Assembly (NCBI GenBank): GCA_013298625.1
Contig: JAAFIF010000096.1
Span: forward strand, 1 to 35,625
Direction of reading: 5' to 3'
Source: Myxococcales bacterium
Lineage (GTDB): Bacteria > Myxococcota_A > Polyangia > Polyangiales > Ga0077539
DNA length: 35,625 bases
Shown here in pieces: positions 8,058-17,216 of the stretch (position 1 is the stretch's first letter; every line of letters starts with the position of its first letter). The notes beneath the pieces were generated by a model. That model saw nothing but the letters and a program-made list of their open reading frames with translations, searched no databases and had not been told where the DNA came from. Position numbers and translations under genes: made by a program.

Positions 8058-9863
8058 ATGCGCGGCCGGCATTGGCTACTGACCACGGTCTTGGCGCTCG
8101 CGTGCCGCGGGCCCTCGCGCCCCGCCGCGCGTCAAGCGATCTTCAACGCCCCACACGCCATCGGTCCCGTCGCGGACGCGGATCACACGGACAGCGCCCC
8201 GCAGACCACCAGCGCCGACGCCGCGCTCTCGTTTGGCGCGCTCGAGCCGTGGACGCTCGCCGAAGAGCGCGAATCCGCGCGACGCATCGAGGTCACCGGC
8301 GACCACGAGTCGATCCGCGTGTTCGTCGAGTCGCTTCCGCCCGGCGCGACCTTCGACGAACCGTCGCGAACGCTGCGGTTTCGACCGGACTTTATTCAGG
8401 GAGGGCGCCAATGGACCGTGCGCGTCACCGCGCGAAGCAAGACCGCGACGGCCACGGCGAACCTCGAGGTGTTCGTCGAAGACACCATTCAGCCGCCCGA
8501 GCTCGTCGTCGCGCAGCGAACCACGGAAGACGGCTTCGAACGCATCGCGCTTCGCCAGGTCACCGATCAGTTCACCGACAGCCCAGGCTACGCCGGGCGC
8601 GCGTTCGACGCCGTCGTCACGGTCCCGAGCGGGGCGAGCGCAGCGCAACCGGCTCCGGTCCTCGTGGCGCTTCACGGCTACGACGCAACCGCCCCAGAAG
8701 ACGCTGGGTCTTCGAGCGAGTTCAGGATCTTTCCCCACGACCCTGGCAACACGTACTGGTGGGGGTACTCCGAGAATCTCCCAGGCGGAGCGGCCACGAG
8801 CGGGCTCGTCCCCGAGTACACCGCGCGACGCGTGCTGCAGCTCGTCGAGTGGGTTCATCGCAGCTACGCCGGCGCCGACCCCGAGCGCACGTACATCGCT
8901 GGCAGCTCGATGGGCGGCGCGGGCGCCGCGACCATCGGCCTCTTGCACGCGCGTCACTTCTGCTTCGTCGACGCGTCGATCTTTCAACCGATCCCGCGCA
9001 ACCACCGCCCCGCGCGCATCGCGACGCTGAGCGCCCTGTGGGGCGCTCCGTCCCTCGCGCTCGCTGACGATTCGGGCGCGCCCGTGTGGAACCGCATGGA
9101 CCTCACCCGCGCCCTCGCCCAAAGCCCCGAGGCGCGCGCGCAGTTTCTCGAGCTCCACCACAGCAAGGACGACGACATCATCCACTTCGGCGCCGTCGTC
9201 TATCGCAGCCCGCTCACCGATCGCAGCCTCTATCGCGCGCTGCAAGAGGCCCACACGGGCTACCTAGCGAGCTGGGACGAGGGAGCGCACGGCCCGCCGG
9301 ACCCCATCCTCGGCGTGCGCTGGTGGAGCGGCGAGTTTCACTTCGTCACCGACCGCGTCACGCGACTGCAGCGAGATCTGCCCTTCGTCGCGTTCTCTCG
9401 CTGCAGCGCCGACCGCGACCCCGGAGACGGGTCGAGCAAGGGACGCCGCCCGTTCGACGAAGACTCAGGCTACGCAGGACGAGGCGTGATCCCCGGCGAC
9501 ACGGGCTGGATCGGCGACATCGCGGGCGCGCACAACCGACTGCTGCGCTGGGACAGCAACCGCGTCGTCGACACGATCGATCGATTCTCGATCTTCGTTC
9601 GGGCCGTCAACGGAGCGGGCGGAGCGCCTCCTCGCGTGGGCTACCCCACGACGGGCGACCGCTTCGACGGCGCGCTGCCCGCGCGCGTAGACCTCACGCC
9701 GCGCCGCGTGCAGCGGTTCAGGACGCGCGCCGGCGAGCGCGTTCGATGGAGCTTCGGCGACGCCAGCGGAGAGCTCACCGCAAGCGCCGACGGGAGCGTC
9801 ACGGTCCCCGCGGTCGCGCTCGACACGACCTGGCGAGAGCTCGTGCTGACCCGCGTCGAGTGA
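8058..9863 (+). CDS. Secreted alpha/beta-hydrolase (esterase-like) lipoprotein
   Basis: A 601-residue lipoprotein whose signal peptide ends in a lipobox (LALAC, Cys16). Residues about 60-150 look like a putative Ig/cadherin-type domain (SLPPGATFDEPSRTLRF, a typical He-PIG-like pattern). The hydrolase domain follows, with nucleophile motif GSSMGG at Ser284, acidic candidates in SKDDD near residue 373 and a His in DEGAHGPPD near 412. It is related in plan to the 820-residue lipoprotein at 410-2872; both lie on the left side of the window. The role is probably hydrolysis of an extracellular ester or peptide; the substrate is unknown. It converges with the NicO gene, with only 18 bp between stops. 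Confidence 0.82.
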   Translation: MRGRHWLLTTVLALACRGPSRPAARQAIFNAPHAIGPVADADHTDSAPQTTSADAALSFGALEPWTLAEERESARRIEVTGDHESIRVFVESLPPGATFDEPSRTLRFRPDFIQGGRQWTVRVTARSKTATATANLEVFVEDTIQPPELVVAQRTTEDGFERIALRQVTDQFTDSPGYAGRAFDAVVTVPSGASAAQPAPVLVALHGYDATAPEDAGSSSEFRIFPHDPGNTYWWGYSENLPGGAATSGLVPEYTARRVLQLVEWVHRSYAGADPERTYIAGSSMGGAGAATIGLLHARHFCFVDASIFQPIPRNHRPARIATLSALWGAPSLALADDSGAPVWNRMDLTRALAQSPEARAQFLELHHSKDDDIIHFGAVVYRSPLTDRSLYRALQEAHTGYLASWDEGAHGPPDPILGVRWWSGEFHFVTDRVTRLQRDLPFVAFSRCSADRDPGDGSSKGRRPFDEDSGYAGRGVIPGDTGWIGDIAGAHNRLLRWDSNRVVDTIDRFSIFVRAVNGAGGAPPRVGYPTTGDRFDGALPARVDLTPRRVQRFRTRAGERVRWSFGDASGELTASADGSVTVPAVALDTTWRELVLTRVE

Positions 9864-9881
9864 GCGCGGCTCGCTCGTCGC

Positions 9882-10532
9882 TCAGCGCAGCCCAGCGCGC
9901 AGCAACACCGCGGCCAGCACCAGCCCCACCATCACGCTCACCGCGCTCGCGCCCAAGAGCAGCGCGCGGTGAACGCGCTCGGAGCTGCGCGACGCGCGCC
10001 CCAGCACCACGCCCAAGAGCACCGTCGCGACGGACATCCCCGCGACTGTTCCTGCGCCGAAGAGCACGGTGAACGGGATGATCCCGATCGTGTCGTTGGC
10101 GCTCGCCGCGAGCAGCACCGCTGCAGACGAGCCCGCGAGCCCGTGCACGGCGCCCACCACGAGCGCGCGGAAGTTGGTCTGCGTTTGCTCTAGTGAGTTG
10201 ATTGTGTGTGCGTGATCGTGCCCGTGCTCGTCTCGCCCGCGCAGCACCCGCCGCGCGCCCACCACGCCGAGCAGCACCAACATCGCAGCCACCCCGAGCT
10301 CGGCGAACCACGCATATCGGCTCGGCACCGCGACGCCCAGAAACCGCAGCGCCGCCGCCGCGGCCAGCAACACCACGCTGTGGCCGAGGCCCCACATCGC
10401 GCCCACGCGCGCCGCGCGCACTGGCCCTTGCTCGCGGCGCAGCAACGTCGCGACCGCAGCCACGTGATCGGGCTCGATCGCGTGCTTCAACCCGAGCGCC
10501 ATCCCGACGCCGACCGCGGCGATCACGTCCAC
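9882..10532 (-). CDS. NicO-family metal transporter
   Basis: A 216-residue polytopic membrane protein of the nickel/cobalt transporter (NicO/RcnA/UreH-like) group. The helix-1 metal motif HX4DH is present (His17, Asp22, His23), followed by a GLGHSVVLL segment, a His-rich loop GHDHAH near residue 104, and a second signature GAVHGLAGSSA near 128. Six hydrophobic segments fit the family. A close relative lies at 27048-27671 beside a MerC-like gene, both linked to the putative zinc-limitation locus, so zinc rather than nickel is a plausible substrate (inference). It is the last gene of the leftward run, 112 bp after the dehydrogenase. A CAAATGC half-site like that in the operators lies in that gap, but this is weak. 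Confidence 0.8.
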   Translation of the reverse strand: MDVIAAVGVGMALGLKHAIEPDHVAAVATLLRREQGPVRAARVGAMWGLGHSVVLLAAAAALRFLGVAVPSRYAWFAELGVAAMLVLLGVVGARRVLRGRDEHGHDHAHTINSLEQTQTNFRALVVGAVHGLAGSSAAVLLAASANDTIGIIPFTVLFGAGTVAGMSVATVLLGVVLGRASRSSERVHRALLLGASAVSVMVGLVLAAVLLRAGLR

Positions 10533-10644
10533 GAAGGCGCCCCGCTCGAGTGGCCGAGACCCGCATTTGGAGCGGCGAAAACCATTGGTAGCACGATTGG
10601 ACGTACGCGTAGCACGTCCCGGCGACCGCCGCCAACGTCCTGCG

Positions 10645-11346
10645 CTACGACAGCGAGAGGCGCAGCGCAGCCCAGCGGTCGAGCAGCCAGACGAGCGCCG
10701 CCATCTTGCGCGGAAACGAGCGGACCGCTGGCCGCGTACGAAGCACGCGCGCGAGGACGTCGCACGCCTGGTCGACAGAGATCATCCAAGGCTTCACAGG
10801 CGACTTGGCCATCTTTGTGTCGACGAAGCCGAAGCGCACGTTGGTGACGAACACCCCCTTCGGCCGCAACGCGAGCGCGAGGCCCGCGAGGTACGACGAC
10901 ACGCCCGCCTTCGAAGCTGCGTACGCGGGAGCGTCCGACGAGACGCCGTCGCCGATGCTCGAGAGGCCCACGAAATGGCCGTCGCGCGCGCGCACCATCG
11001 AGGGGATCACCGCTGCGGCGCACGAGACCATCGCTTCGAAATTGACGCGCACGGTGGTCGCGTCCATCGCGAGGTCGCTCGGGTCGAAGGCCTCTCCGAT
11101 GCCCGCGCAGTACACGCACAGGTCCACGCGCGCCGGGACGACCGCGGTCAGCGCCTCGCGAAAGGTCGGCGACGATGCGTCGATCACGTGGTGCGCGTAG
11201 CGATCGCTCTCGATGGCCGCGACGCGACGAGAGACGCCGACGACGGTCCACCCCTCGGCGAGCAGGCGGCGGGTGAAGGCGAGGCCGATTCCGTCGCTGT
11301 TGCCGACGACGAGCGCGACCTTCGCTTCACCCGCAGAAACGCTCAC
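10645..11346 (-). CDS. Short-chain dehydrogenase/reductase (SDR)
   Basis: A 233-residue Rossmann-fold oxidoreductase. The NAD(P)-binding motif is GNSDGIG (residues 15-21, the TGxxxGIG position), with Arg in SRR after the second strand suggesting NADPH. YCAGI takes the place of the usual NAG. The catalytic Ser is in LSSIGDG and the Tyr/Lys pair in YAASKAG. The fold is complete, but the C-terminus carries a hydrophobic/basic tail (MAALVWLLDRWAALRLSLS), as in membrane-associated SDRs. The GTG start overlaps the stop of the haloperoxidase-like gene by 4 bp (GTGA), so the two are translationally coupled. The substrate is unknown; the pairing suggests a role in modifying a surface or secreted molecule. 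Confidence 0.85.
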   Translation of the reverse strand: MSVSAGEAKVALVVGNSDGIGLAFTRRLLAEGWTVVGVSRRVAAIESDRYAHHVIDASSPTFREALTAVVPARVDLCVYCAGIGEAFDPSDLAMDATTVRVNFEAMVSCAAAVIPSMVRARDGHFVGLSSIGDGVSSDAPAYAASKAGVSSYLAGLALALRPKGVFVTNVRFGFVDTKMAKSPVKPWMISVDQACDVLARVLRTRPAVRSFPRKMAALVWLLDRWAALRLSLS

Positions 11347-14225
11347 GGAACAGCGGTCCCGTCGAAGAACGTGCGCGCCTTCGCGAGCGCGCGCGTCCCG
11401 ACCTGGCTGCCCAACCGACGGCCCACGAAATCATCGGGCGGAATGTGGATCCCGCCCCACAAGCGCGACTGCCCTGCTTGATCCGCGGCGTCGTAGTACG
11501 TGGCCCACTGCAAGTGGATCTCTGCGCTGGGGCCGCGCTCGAACGTGAGGTACGCGCCTTCGCGCGCGACGAACTCCATCATTCCGCCGGGGAAGTACTG
11601 GCTGCCCGTGATCGCCGCGAGCACCTCGGCGCCCGAGCGCGAGAACGTGCTGTGACCGGAGATGAAGCCAGGGAAGGCCGGGGTCACGAAGGTGCGCAAT
11701 TGAAACGGCAGCCATTCGACGGCGCGCATCCAGCCGACGCCCCCAAGCTCGGTGCGCCGTTCGCCGGGCTCTCCGCGCCAGGTGAGCACCGCGACTTGTC
11801 CGACGTACCGCGCGAGGTGCGCGTGACGCTGCCCCGCCGCGCTCGACTCGGCCGTCACCAGCTCGATCACGCCGGGGATCAACGGGAGCCCGTTGGGGTT
11901 GTACCGCGGCGCGCTCATGTCCGTGCGCTGCCCGAGGCCGCCCATGTAGCGGATGAGCGTGATGGGACGCGAGGCGAGGAAGCGACGCTTGATGCCCCAC
12001 GCGACGATGGCCGCGTCGTGCATGCCGCCGTTGAGCGCGAGGTAGACCTTCACGTCCCACTCGAGCGGGTCGATCGCCGCGCCCATGCCGTTGATGCGAC
12101 GGGCGAACATGGGGTGGTCGCTGACGTCGTTGGCGATCTTGTTCCAGTGGCCAGGGGGCGTCTCGGACTTGGGGCCGTCCGCCCAGAACTCAGCCATCAC
12201 GCGCCCGAAATCACCGAGCCGAACGCGGTTCGCCGCGTAGGGTTGGCCCGTGGCGGGGTTCATCGGATGGCCCGTACCGTCGTTGGTGCCGAGCGGGTTG
12301 TTGCCGTACGCGCCCGGCGAGACGTCGATCATCGCGTCCAGCGTCGGGTCGAGCGCAGCGCTCTTTCGCAGGACGTCCGCGACCCAATCGCCCATGCGCG
12401 CGTCGAAGCCCGGCGGCATCCCAGGGTCGAAGTACGGGTCGCTCGCGTTCGCTCTCGTCAGCGCCCAGGGCGTCACGTTGTCCCAGTTCGGCCCGATGTA
12501 TCCCTGCACGCCCGCGCCCAACGGAATCCCGTTCTGCGTCACCGCCTCGGCCAACACCAACGGCTGCCACTCTTCGGGGTGCATGAACCCCTCGCCCACC
12601 CCCGGCTGCTCGAAGACCAACGGCGGGTTGCGCGCGCGCCACATCGTCGTGTCCGCGTAGCGATTGCGCTCGTTGGACCCGTCCTCGATCGAGCGCGCGA
12701 GGATCTCTTGTGCGATGCGGTTGCCCACCGCGCGCGGCGTGTCGCCAGTGGACTCGGTTGCGTCGGGGTCGTAGCCGAGCCGCCCCATCAGCGCGCGAAA
12801 GCACGCCTGCGAGACGTCCGCGCCGTTCGCCAACGTCGGCGCATAGCGCGCAGAGAGCACGCGATACGCCGCGTAGCTGATCGCCTCGCGACGCGCGGCC
12901 GCGACGTCCATCGCCGTCTTTCGCTCGCGAAAGAACACGCCGTCCGCCGTGGCGTCGTAGGCCGCCCAGGCGTCCCACATCGCCGCGGACGAGTGAAACA
13001 AGTTGCGCGCGTGCACGACGGGCATCGGGACGTCGCGGCGGATCGCCCAGAGCAGCGATTCGTTCCACCGGCGCGCGATCGAGCCCATCGGAGCGGGGTC
13101 GATCTGCGACTCGGGGCACTGCGCCGCCGGAACCGCAGCGTCTCCGCCGTCGCTCGAGCCGCCGTCGCCCATCGCAGACTCGCTGTAGCCCGCGACCATC
13201 CGTCGCCCGCGATACGTGAGCGCGCCGCGATCGAGCGAAGGCCCGAGGATGCCTCCGCCCACGAGCCACGCGCCGCCCTCGTCGTCCATCCAAGCCGCGT
13301 GCAGCGACTCGATCGGAAGCGACGGAGCGCTCGTGTCCTGCGTCCACGCGCCGTTGGCGCCCCGCAGGTACACCGCGCCGTTGAAGCCCGCAGCGACGCC
13401 CGTCCCGTCGGGCCGCAGCGAGACCCCTTGCAGAAGCCCCGACGACTCGGGCGCCTTCGACACGAACGCGCCATCACCATCGCGCTCGATCAACGTGCCC
13501 GCGCCAGCGCCGCCGACGGCCACCACGCGGCGACCGTCGCCCACGACCGTGAAGAGCGTCTGCGTCGTGCCGCTCTCGACGCGCTCGAACACGCCGCCGC
13601 GACCGCGCAACACCACGCCGCGACCGCCCACGACCCACACGGTCCCAGCGTTGTCGCCCCACACTTTGAAGAGCCCCGGGGTGGTTCCGTCGTCCGCCGT
13701 CGGAAGCGCGCTCCCCAAGGGAATCTCCACAAAGCGCGCCCCCTCCAGCCGCCACAAGAACCCGCTCCGGCCCGCCTCGCTGCCGACCGCGTACACCTCT
13801 TGCGCGCCGCCCGCCGCCGCGTTGCTCGCCCACACGCCGAACACAGTGTGCCGCGCGAGGCCGGGCGTCGGCATGCGCTCGTACATCCCGTCGCGCACGC
13901 GAAGGACCGTCGAGCTCGTGCCGCTCATCCACGTTGTTCCGTCTTGTGCCGCGTGCACCCACCAGAGCGACCCGCGTGTCCCGGTCGCGCGACGCTCCCA
14001 GCGCGTCCCGTCGTAGTGCAGCACCAACGGCCCGGCCCCCTTGTCCGCGCCCACCGCCCACACGTCCGTCGCGCTGCGTCCGTGCACCGAGAGCAGCCCC
14101 TCGCGCAGCCCCTGCGCGACCGTGGTCCAGCGCCCAGCAGGCGGCCCTGGCGGGCACGCAACCAGCGCACACGAAATCAAAGCGAGCGCGCCTACAGCGG
14201 CGACGCGAAGAGAGTCTCGATTCAA
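11343..14225 (-). CDS. Lipoprotein fusing a beta-propeller to a vanadium-haloperoxidase-like domain
   Basis: A 960-residue lipoprotein. I start it at TTG 14225 because GGAGG lies 8 nt upstream and a clean signal peptide with lipobox LVAC (Cys20) follows; an in-frame ATG at 14249 is the alternative. Residues about 30-370 are repeats of the type SVHGRSATDVWAVG / LLQGVSLRPDG, likely a seven-bladed propeller, followed by an Asp/Gly/Ser linker. The C-terminal 560 residues match the vanadium-dependent haloperoxidase/PAP2 superfamily: AEFWADGPKSETPPGHW, then FISGHSTFSRSGAEVL with His858, and SRLWGGIHIPPDD with Arg921 and His927, the usual vanadate/phosphate-binding set. It could be a haloperoxidase or a phosphatase. 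It lies in the leftward operon with two lipoproteins upstream and an SDR downstream. Confidence 0.82.
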   Translation of the reverse strand: MNRDSLRVAAVGALALISCALVACPPGPPAGRWTTVAQGLREGLLSVHGRSATDVWAVGADKGAGPLVLHYDGTRWERRATGTRGSLWWVHAAQDGTTWMSGTSSTVLRVRDGMYERMPTPGLARHTVFGVWASNAAAGGAQEVYAVGSEAGRSGFLWRLEGARFVEIPLGSALPTADDGTTPGLFKVWGDNAGTVWVVGGRGVVLRGRGGVFERVESGTTQTLFTVVGDGRRVVAVGGAGAGTLIERDGDGAFVSKAPESSGLLQGVSLRPDGTGVAAGFNGAVYLRGANGAWTQDTSAPSLPIESLHAAWMDDEGGAWLVGGGILGPSLDRGALTYRGRRMVAGYSESAMGDGGSSDGGDAAVPAAQCPESQIDPAPMGSIARRWNESLLWAIRRDVPMPVVHARNLFHSSAAMWDAWAAYDATADGVFFRERKTAMDVAAARREAISYAAYRVLSARYAPTLANGADVSQACFRALMGRLGYDPDATESTGDTPRAVGNRIAQEILARSIEDGSNERNRYADTTMWRARNPPLVFEQPGVGEGFMHPEEWQPLVLAEAVTQNGIPLGAGVQGYIGPNWDNVTPWALTRANASDPYFDPGMPPGFDARMGDWVADVLRKSAALDPTLDAMIDVSPGAYGNNPLGTNDGTGHPMNPATGQPYAANRVRLGDFGRVMAEFWADGPKSETPPGHWNKIANDVSDHPMFARRINGMGAAIDPLEWDVKVYLALNGGMHDAAIVAWGIKRRFLASRPITLIRYMGGLGQRTDMSAPRYNPNGLPLIPGVIELVTAESSAAGQRHAHLARYVGQVAVLTWRGEPGERRTELGGVGWMRAVEWLPFQLRTFVTPAFPGFISGHSTFSRSGAEVLAAITGSQYFPGGMMEFVAREGAYLTFERGPSAEIHLQWATYYDAADQAGQSRLWGGIHIPPDDFVGRRLGSQVGTRALAKARTFFDGTAVP

Positions 14226-14304
14226 GATGGATTCCTCCGTTGCGACCATACGCCTGTGCACGCCGCGGGCCCAGCAGCGTTGCACGCTCTGCCCGCGTAA
14301 GCTC

Positions 14305-14850
14305 TCACCCGTGAGGCCGGCACGAGTCCGGTCCCCACGCCACCGTCACCCGCCTCCGCGCTTCGGCGCGCACCGTCCGCGAGGCGTCTTCGACCACAGC
14401 CACCATCACCACGGCGCGACCGATCACGGCGCGCGGCTCTTCGATCACCGGCGTCAGCCCTGTGATCTCGCCGCTGCCGTCGCTGCGCGCGGTCAACGGC
14501 AAGCGCAGCTCGTAGCGAGACGAGACCGCTCGCAGGTCTTCTTCGCGCAACACCGACAGCGTGATCCAAGGCGCTTGCTCGAACGGGATCCCCCGCGCGC
14601 GCAGCGAGAAGAACACGTGCTGCGAGCCCTGACACCCGCGCTGCAAGAGCACTTGCTGACCGTCGGTCACCGCAGAAAACTCCCCGGGTCCGCCGGTCGC
14701 GAGCTCGACGCCAGGCGGCTCGACGGACGCGTCCGAGCCGTCGCGCACGGTCGCTGCATCGACCGTCGGCGGACCGCTCGCGTTCGTGGGAGCGCAACGC
14801 GCCGCGCTCACCGCGACGAGCACCAGCGCGACGCTGACGAGCGCCCTCAC
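14305..14850 (-). CDS. Lipoprotein of unknown function
   Basis: A 181-residue lipoprotein. The GTG start at 14850 overlaps the stop of the NHL-propeller gene (GTGA). A hydrophobic signal peptide ends in SAARC (Cys19), followed by a Thr/Asp-rich linker. The rest, from about residue 60, alternates short hydrophobic strands (QQVLLQRG, HVFFSLRARG, ITLSVLR, RYELRLPLTA, RAVVMVAVVED, RRVTVAWG) and so looks like a single Ig-like beta-sandwich. No family was recognised. Coupling to the propeller gene suggests the two products act together at the cell surface. Confidence 0.75.
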   Translation of the reverse strand: MRALVSVALVLVAVSAARCAPTNASGPPTVDAATVRDGSDASVEPPGVELATGGPGEFSAVTDGQQVLLQRGCQGSQHVFFSLRARGIPFEQAPWITLSVLREEDLRAVSSRYELRLPLTARSDGSGEITGLTPVIEEPRAVIGRAVVMVAVVEDASRTVRAEARRRVTVAWGPDSCRPHG

Positions 14851-17183
14851 AGCGCATCCCTCGGCCGCACGACGTGCAGCGCGTCCTCGGCGAACACCCA
14901 CAGGTCCGCGCCCACGCCCGCGACCGCCGTGGGAAAATACAGCGTCGCGTCGTCGATCGAGAACGCGCGCCCCGCGACGAGACCGCCGTTGCGCGACGGG
15001 CTCCCGGCCAGCGTGCTCACGCGCATCGCGCCGAGGTCCACGCGCCGCAGGCTGTGATTGGACTGATCGGCGACGTACAGGGCGCTGCGGGCGGCGTTGA
15101 GCCAGAGGCCGCGCGGGCTGCGAAAGAGCGCGTCGCCGAGCGGTCCGTCCGCAGGGCCGCTCATCGTGTCGCGTCCCGAGAGCGTCTGCACTGTGCCCGC
15201 CCCGAGGTCCACGACGCGCAGCGTGTGCGCGGAGCTGTCGGCGACGAACACGCGTCGCCCCGCGGCGTCGCAGGCGAGGCCGCTCAGCGAACGAAAGCGC
15301 GCCATCGCCAGCGGACCGTCCACCGTGGCCGCGGGGCTCGCGCTCGATCCGGCGACGGTGGTGACGGCGCCGGTCGCGACGTCGATCGCGCGCAGGCTGC
15401 GGTTCGCGCTGTCCGCGACGTACAGCGTCGCGCCGAGCAAGCAGAGCCGCGCGGGCCCGTTGAAGCGCGCCGCAGCGCCGACGCCGTCGGTGCTCGCAGC
15501 GGCCGCAGCGCCGTCGCCCGCGAGGGTGCTGACGCGCGAGGCGCGCAGGTCGAGCACGCGGATCGTGTTGAAGCGCGAGTCGCTCACGAAGAGCCGCGCG
15601 TTGGCCTCGTCCAGCGCGAGCCCCGAAGGAGATCCGAAGCGCGCCTCGGAGAACGCTCCGTCGCCGCTGCCCGCGCTCGCAAACGCGCCCGCGAGGGTGC
15701 GCACCGTACGCGCGCGCAGGTCGATCTCGCGCACCGTGCGGCCGCCGCTGTCCGCGGTGAACGCCCGCGCGCCGTCGCTGCTCACGACCAGCTCGGAGGC
15801 GCCGTCGAAGCGGGCTTCGAGCGCGGCGCCGTCGCGAACAAACGAGACGTCCTGCGCGCCCGCGAGCGTGGTGACCGCGAACGTGTCGAGGTTGATCGCG
15901 CGCACGCTGCTCGCGTCGCGGTCGTTGAAGTAGAGGACGCGTCGCGCCGCGTCGCACATCGGCGGCCCGAAGGCCACGCCGAGCCGCGCCGTACGCGCGT
16001 CGCCGTCGCGCGCGAAGACCTCTTCGAACACCCCGAGCGGCGTGCTCGTGCGCAGATCCGCCAGCGAGACCCGGCGAAGAATCCCCTGAAACGACGTGAC
16101 GAACAGCGACGCTCCGTCGGTCGCCAGCGACTGCGGCGCGTCCAACGTGGCCTCGGTCGGGGGGCCGTCTTCGATCCCAGCGACGCCGGGCCGGCCGACG
16201 ATCGTGCGCACGGTCATGGTCGCGAGCTCGACCGTCCTCAGCACGTGGTTGAACGTGTCGGCGACGTACAGCGTCCCGCCCACGCGGAGGATCCCGCCGA
16301 GGCCCGAGAAGCGCGCGACAGGCCCGACGCCATCGGCGTGCACTTCGGCGCCGGTGTAGCGCGTGCCTGCGACGGTGCGCACCTCGCCCATCATGGGCGC
16401 CGCTGAGAGGTCGAGCGTTCGCAGGACGCGATTGCTGCGGTCCGCGATGTAGAGCGTGCGCTCGTCGGCGCTGAGCGCGAAGCTGTGCAGCAAGAATCCA
16501 AGCCGAACCGCGGCGCCCGCGCCGTCGACGTAGCCAGACATACCCGCGGTTCCCGCGAGGGTGGTGACCGCGAAGGTGCGCGTGTCCACGCGGCGCACCG
16601 TGGGGCCGTCGGCGACGTAGAGCGTCGATCCGTCGGCGGTGAGCACCACCGCGCGAGGGCTCTGAAAGCGCGCGTCGGCGCCGACGCCATCGACCACCGA
16701 CTGCACTTGAAGCCGCCCAGCGACCGTGCGCGTCGCGCCCGTCGTCACGTCGATCACCCGCAGCAGCGAGTTGAACGTGTCCGCGACGTACATCGTTCTT
16801 CCGTCCGCCGAGAGCGCAGCGCCGGACGGGCCCGAGAAGCGCGCCTGCGCGCCGACTCCGTCGAGATACCCAGTCGAAGTGCTGCCCGCGACCACCTCGA
16901 CCGTCCCTCGCGGCGGCGTCGTCGCGTCCGGCGCGGCGTCTTGGACGGCGATCGCCCCGTCGTCGAGCGCGGCGTCTGCGCCGTCGGCGAAGGTCGCGCC
17001 GTCCGTTGCGTCGCCGGACGCGAGCGCGTCGGAAGCGTCCATCGTACTTTGCGCGTCCTGCGAGCGCTGATCGTCGCGCGCGTCGACAGACGCCTCGAAC
17101 GCCGCGTCGTTGTCCGCGGGCGAAGGCGAGGCGCAGCGCGCCAACGAGAGCAGCGCGAGCGCGCCGATCATCCTGCGATTCAT
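14847..17183 (-). CDS. NHL-repeat beta-propeller lipoprotein
   Basis: A 778-residue lipoprotein with signal peptide and lipobox near LARC (Cys17), then a long Asp/Ala-rich linker to about residue 95. The remainder is about twelve repeats of the form DG.GA.ARF..P.GLALD....LYVAD..N..LR..DL.T..V.TLAG, the NHL signature, enough for two six-bladed propellers. NHL propellers bind proteins or carbohydrates and can carry lyase or hydrolase activity; no catalytic residue set can be assigned here. TTGGAG lies upstream of the ATG. It is 33 bp downstream of the preceding lipoprotein gene and overlaps the next by 4 bp, within the leftward run that starts at the operator at 19400. Confidence 0.88.
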   Translation of the reverse strand: MNRRMIGALALLSLARCASPSPADNDAAFEASVDARDDQRSQDAQSTMDASDALASGDATDGATFADGADAALDDGAIAVQDAAPDATTPPRGTVEVVAGSTSTGYLDGVGAQARFSGPSGAALSADGRTMYVADTFNSLLRVIDVTTGATRTVAGRLQVQSVVDGVGADARFQSPRAVVLTADGSTLYVADGPTVRRVDTRTFAVTTLAGTAGMSGYVDGAGAAVRLGFLLHSFALSADERTLYIADRSNRVLRTLDLSAAPMMGEVRTVAGTRYTGAEVHADGVGPVARFSGLGGILRVGGTLYVADTFNHVLRTVELATMTVRTIVGRPGVAGIEDGPPTEATLDAPQSLATDGASLFVTSFQGILRRVSLADLRTSTPLGVFEEVFARDGDARTARLGVAFGPPMCDAARRVLYFNDRDASSVRAINLDTFAVTTLAGAQDVSFVRDGAALEARFDGASELVVSSDGARAFTADSGGRTVREIDLRARTVRTLAGAFASAGSGDGAFSEARFGSPSGLALDEANARLFVSDSRFNTIRVLDLRASRVSTLAGDGAAAAASTDGVGAAARFNGPARLCLLGATLYVADSANRSLRAIDVATGAVTTVAGSSASPAATVDGPLAMARFRSLSGLACDAAGRRVFVADSSAHTLRVVDLGAGTVQTLSGRDTMSGPADGPLGDALFRSPRGLWLNAARSALYVADQSNHSLRRVDLGAMRVSTLAGSPSRNGGLVAGRAFSIDDATLYFPTAVAGVGADLWVFAEDALHVVRPRDAL

Positions 17184-17216
17184 CAGTGATTCTCCAATAC
17201 AAATGCGCGCGACAGC

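Noticed and set aside
10575..10600. CAAATGC half-site upstream of the first NicO gene
   Set aside because: A single 7-bp match without the 11- or 17-bp partners; could be chance.
11445..14300. Long rightward frame (951 codons) opposite the haloperoxidase-like gene
   Set aside because: Composition of an antisense shadow with no domain; the minus-strand gene is clear.
14851..17202. Upstream extension of the small lipoprotein frame across the NHL gene
   Set aside because: The extension is Arg/Gly-rich frame-shifted read-through; the GTG at 14850 with a signal peptide is the real start.
17195..17208. AT-rich CAATACAAATGC upstream of the NHL-propeller gene, resembling an operator half
   Set aside because: Only one half-site matches and the spacing to a second TGCAA is missing; it overlaps the ribosome-binding region.
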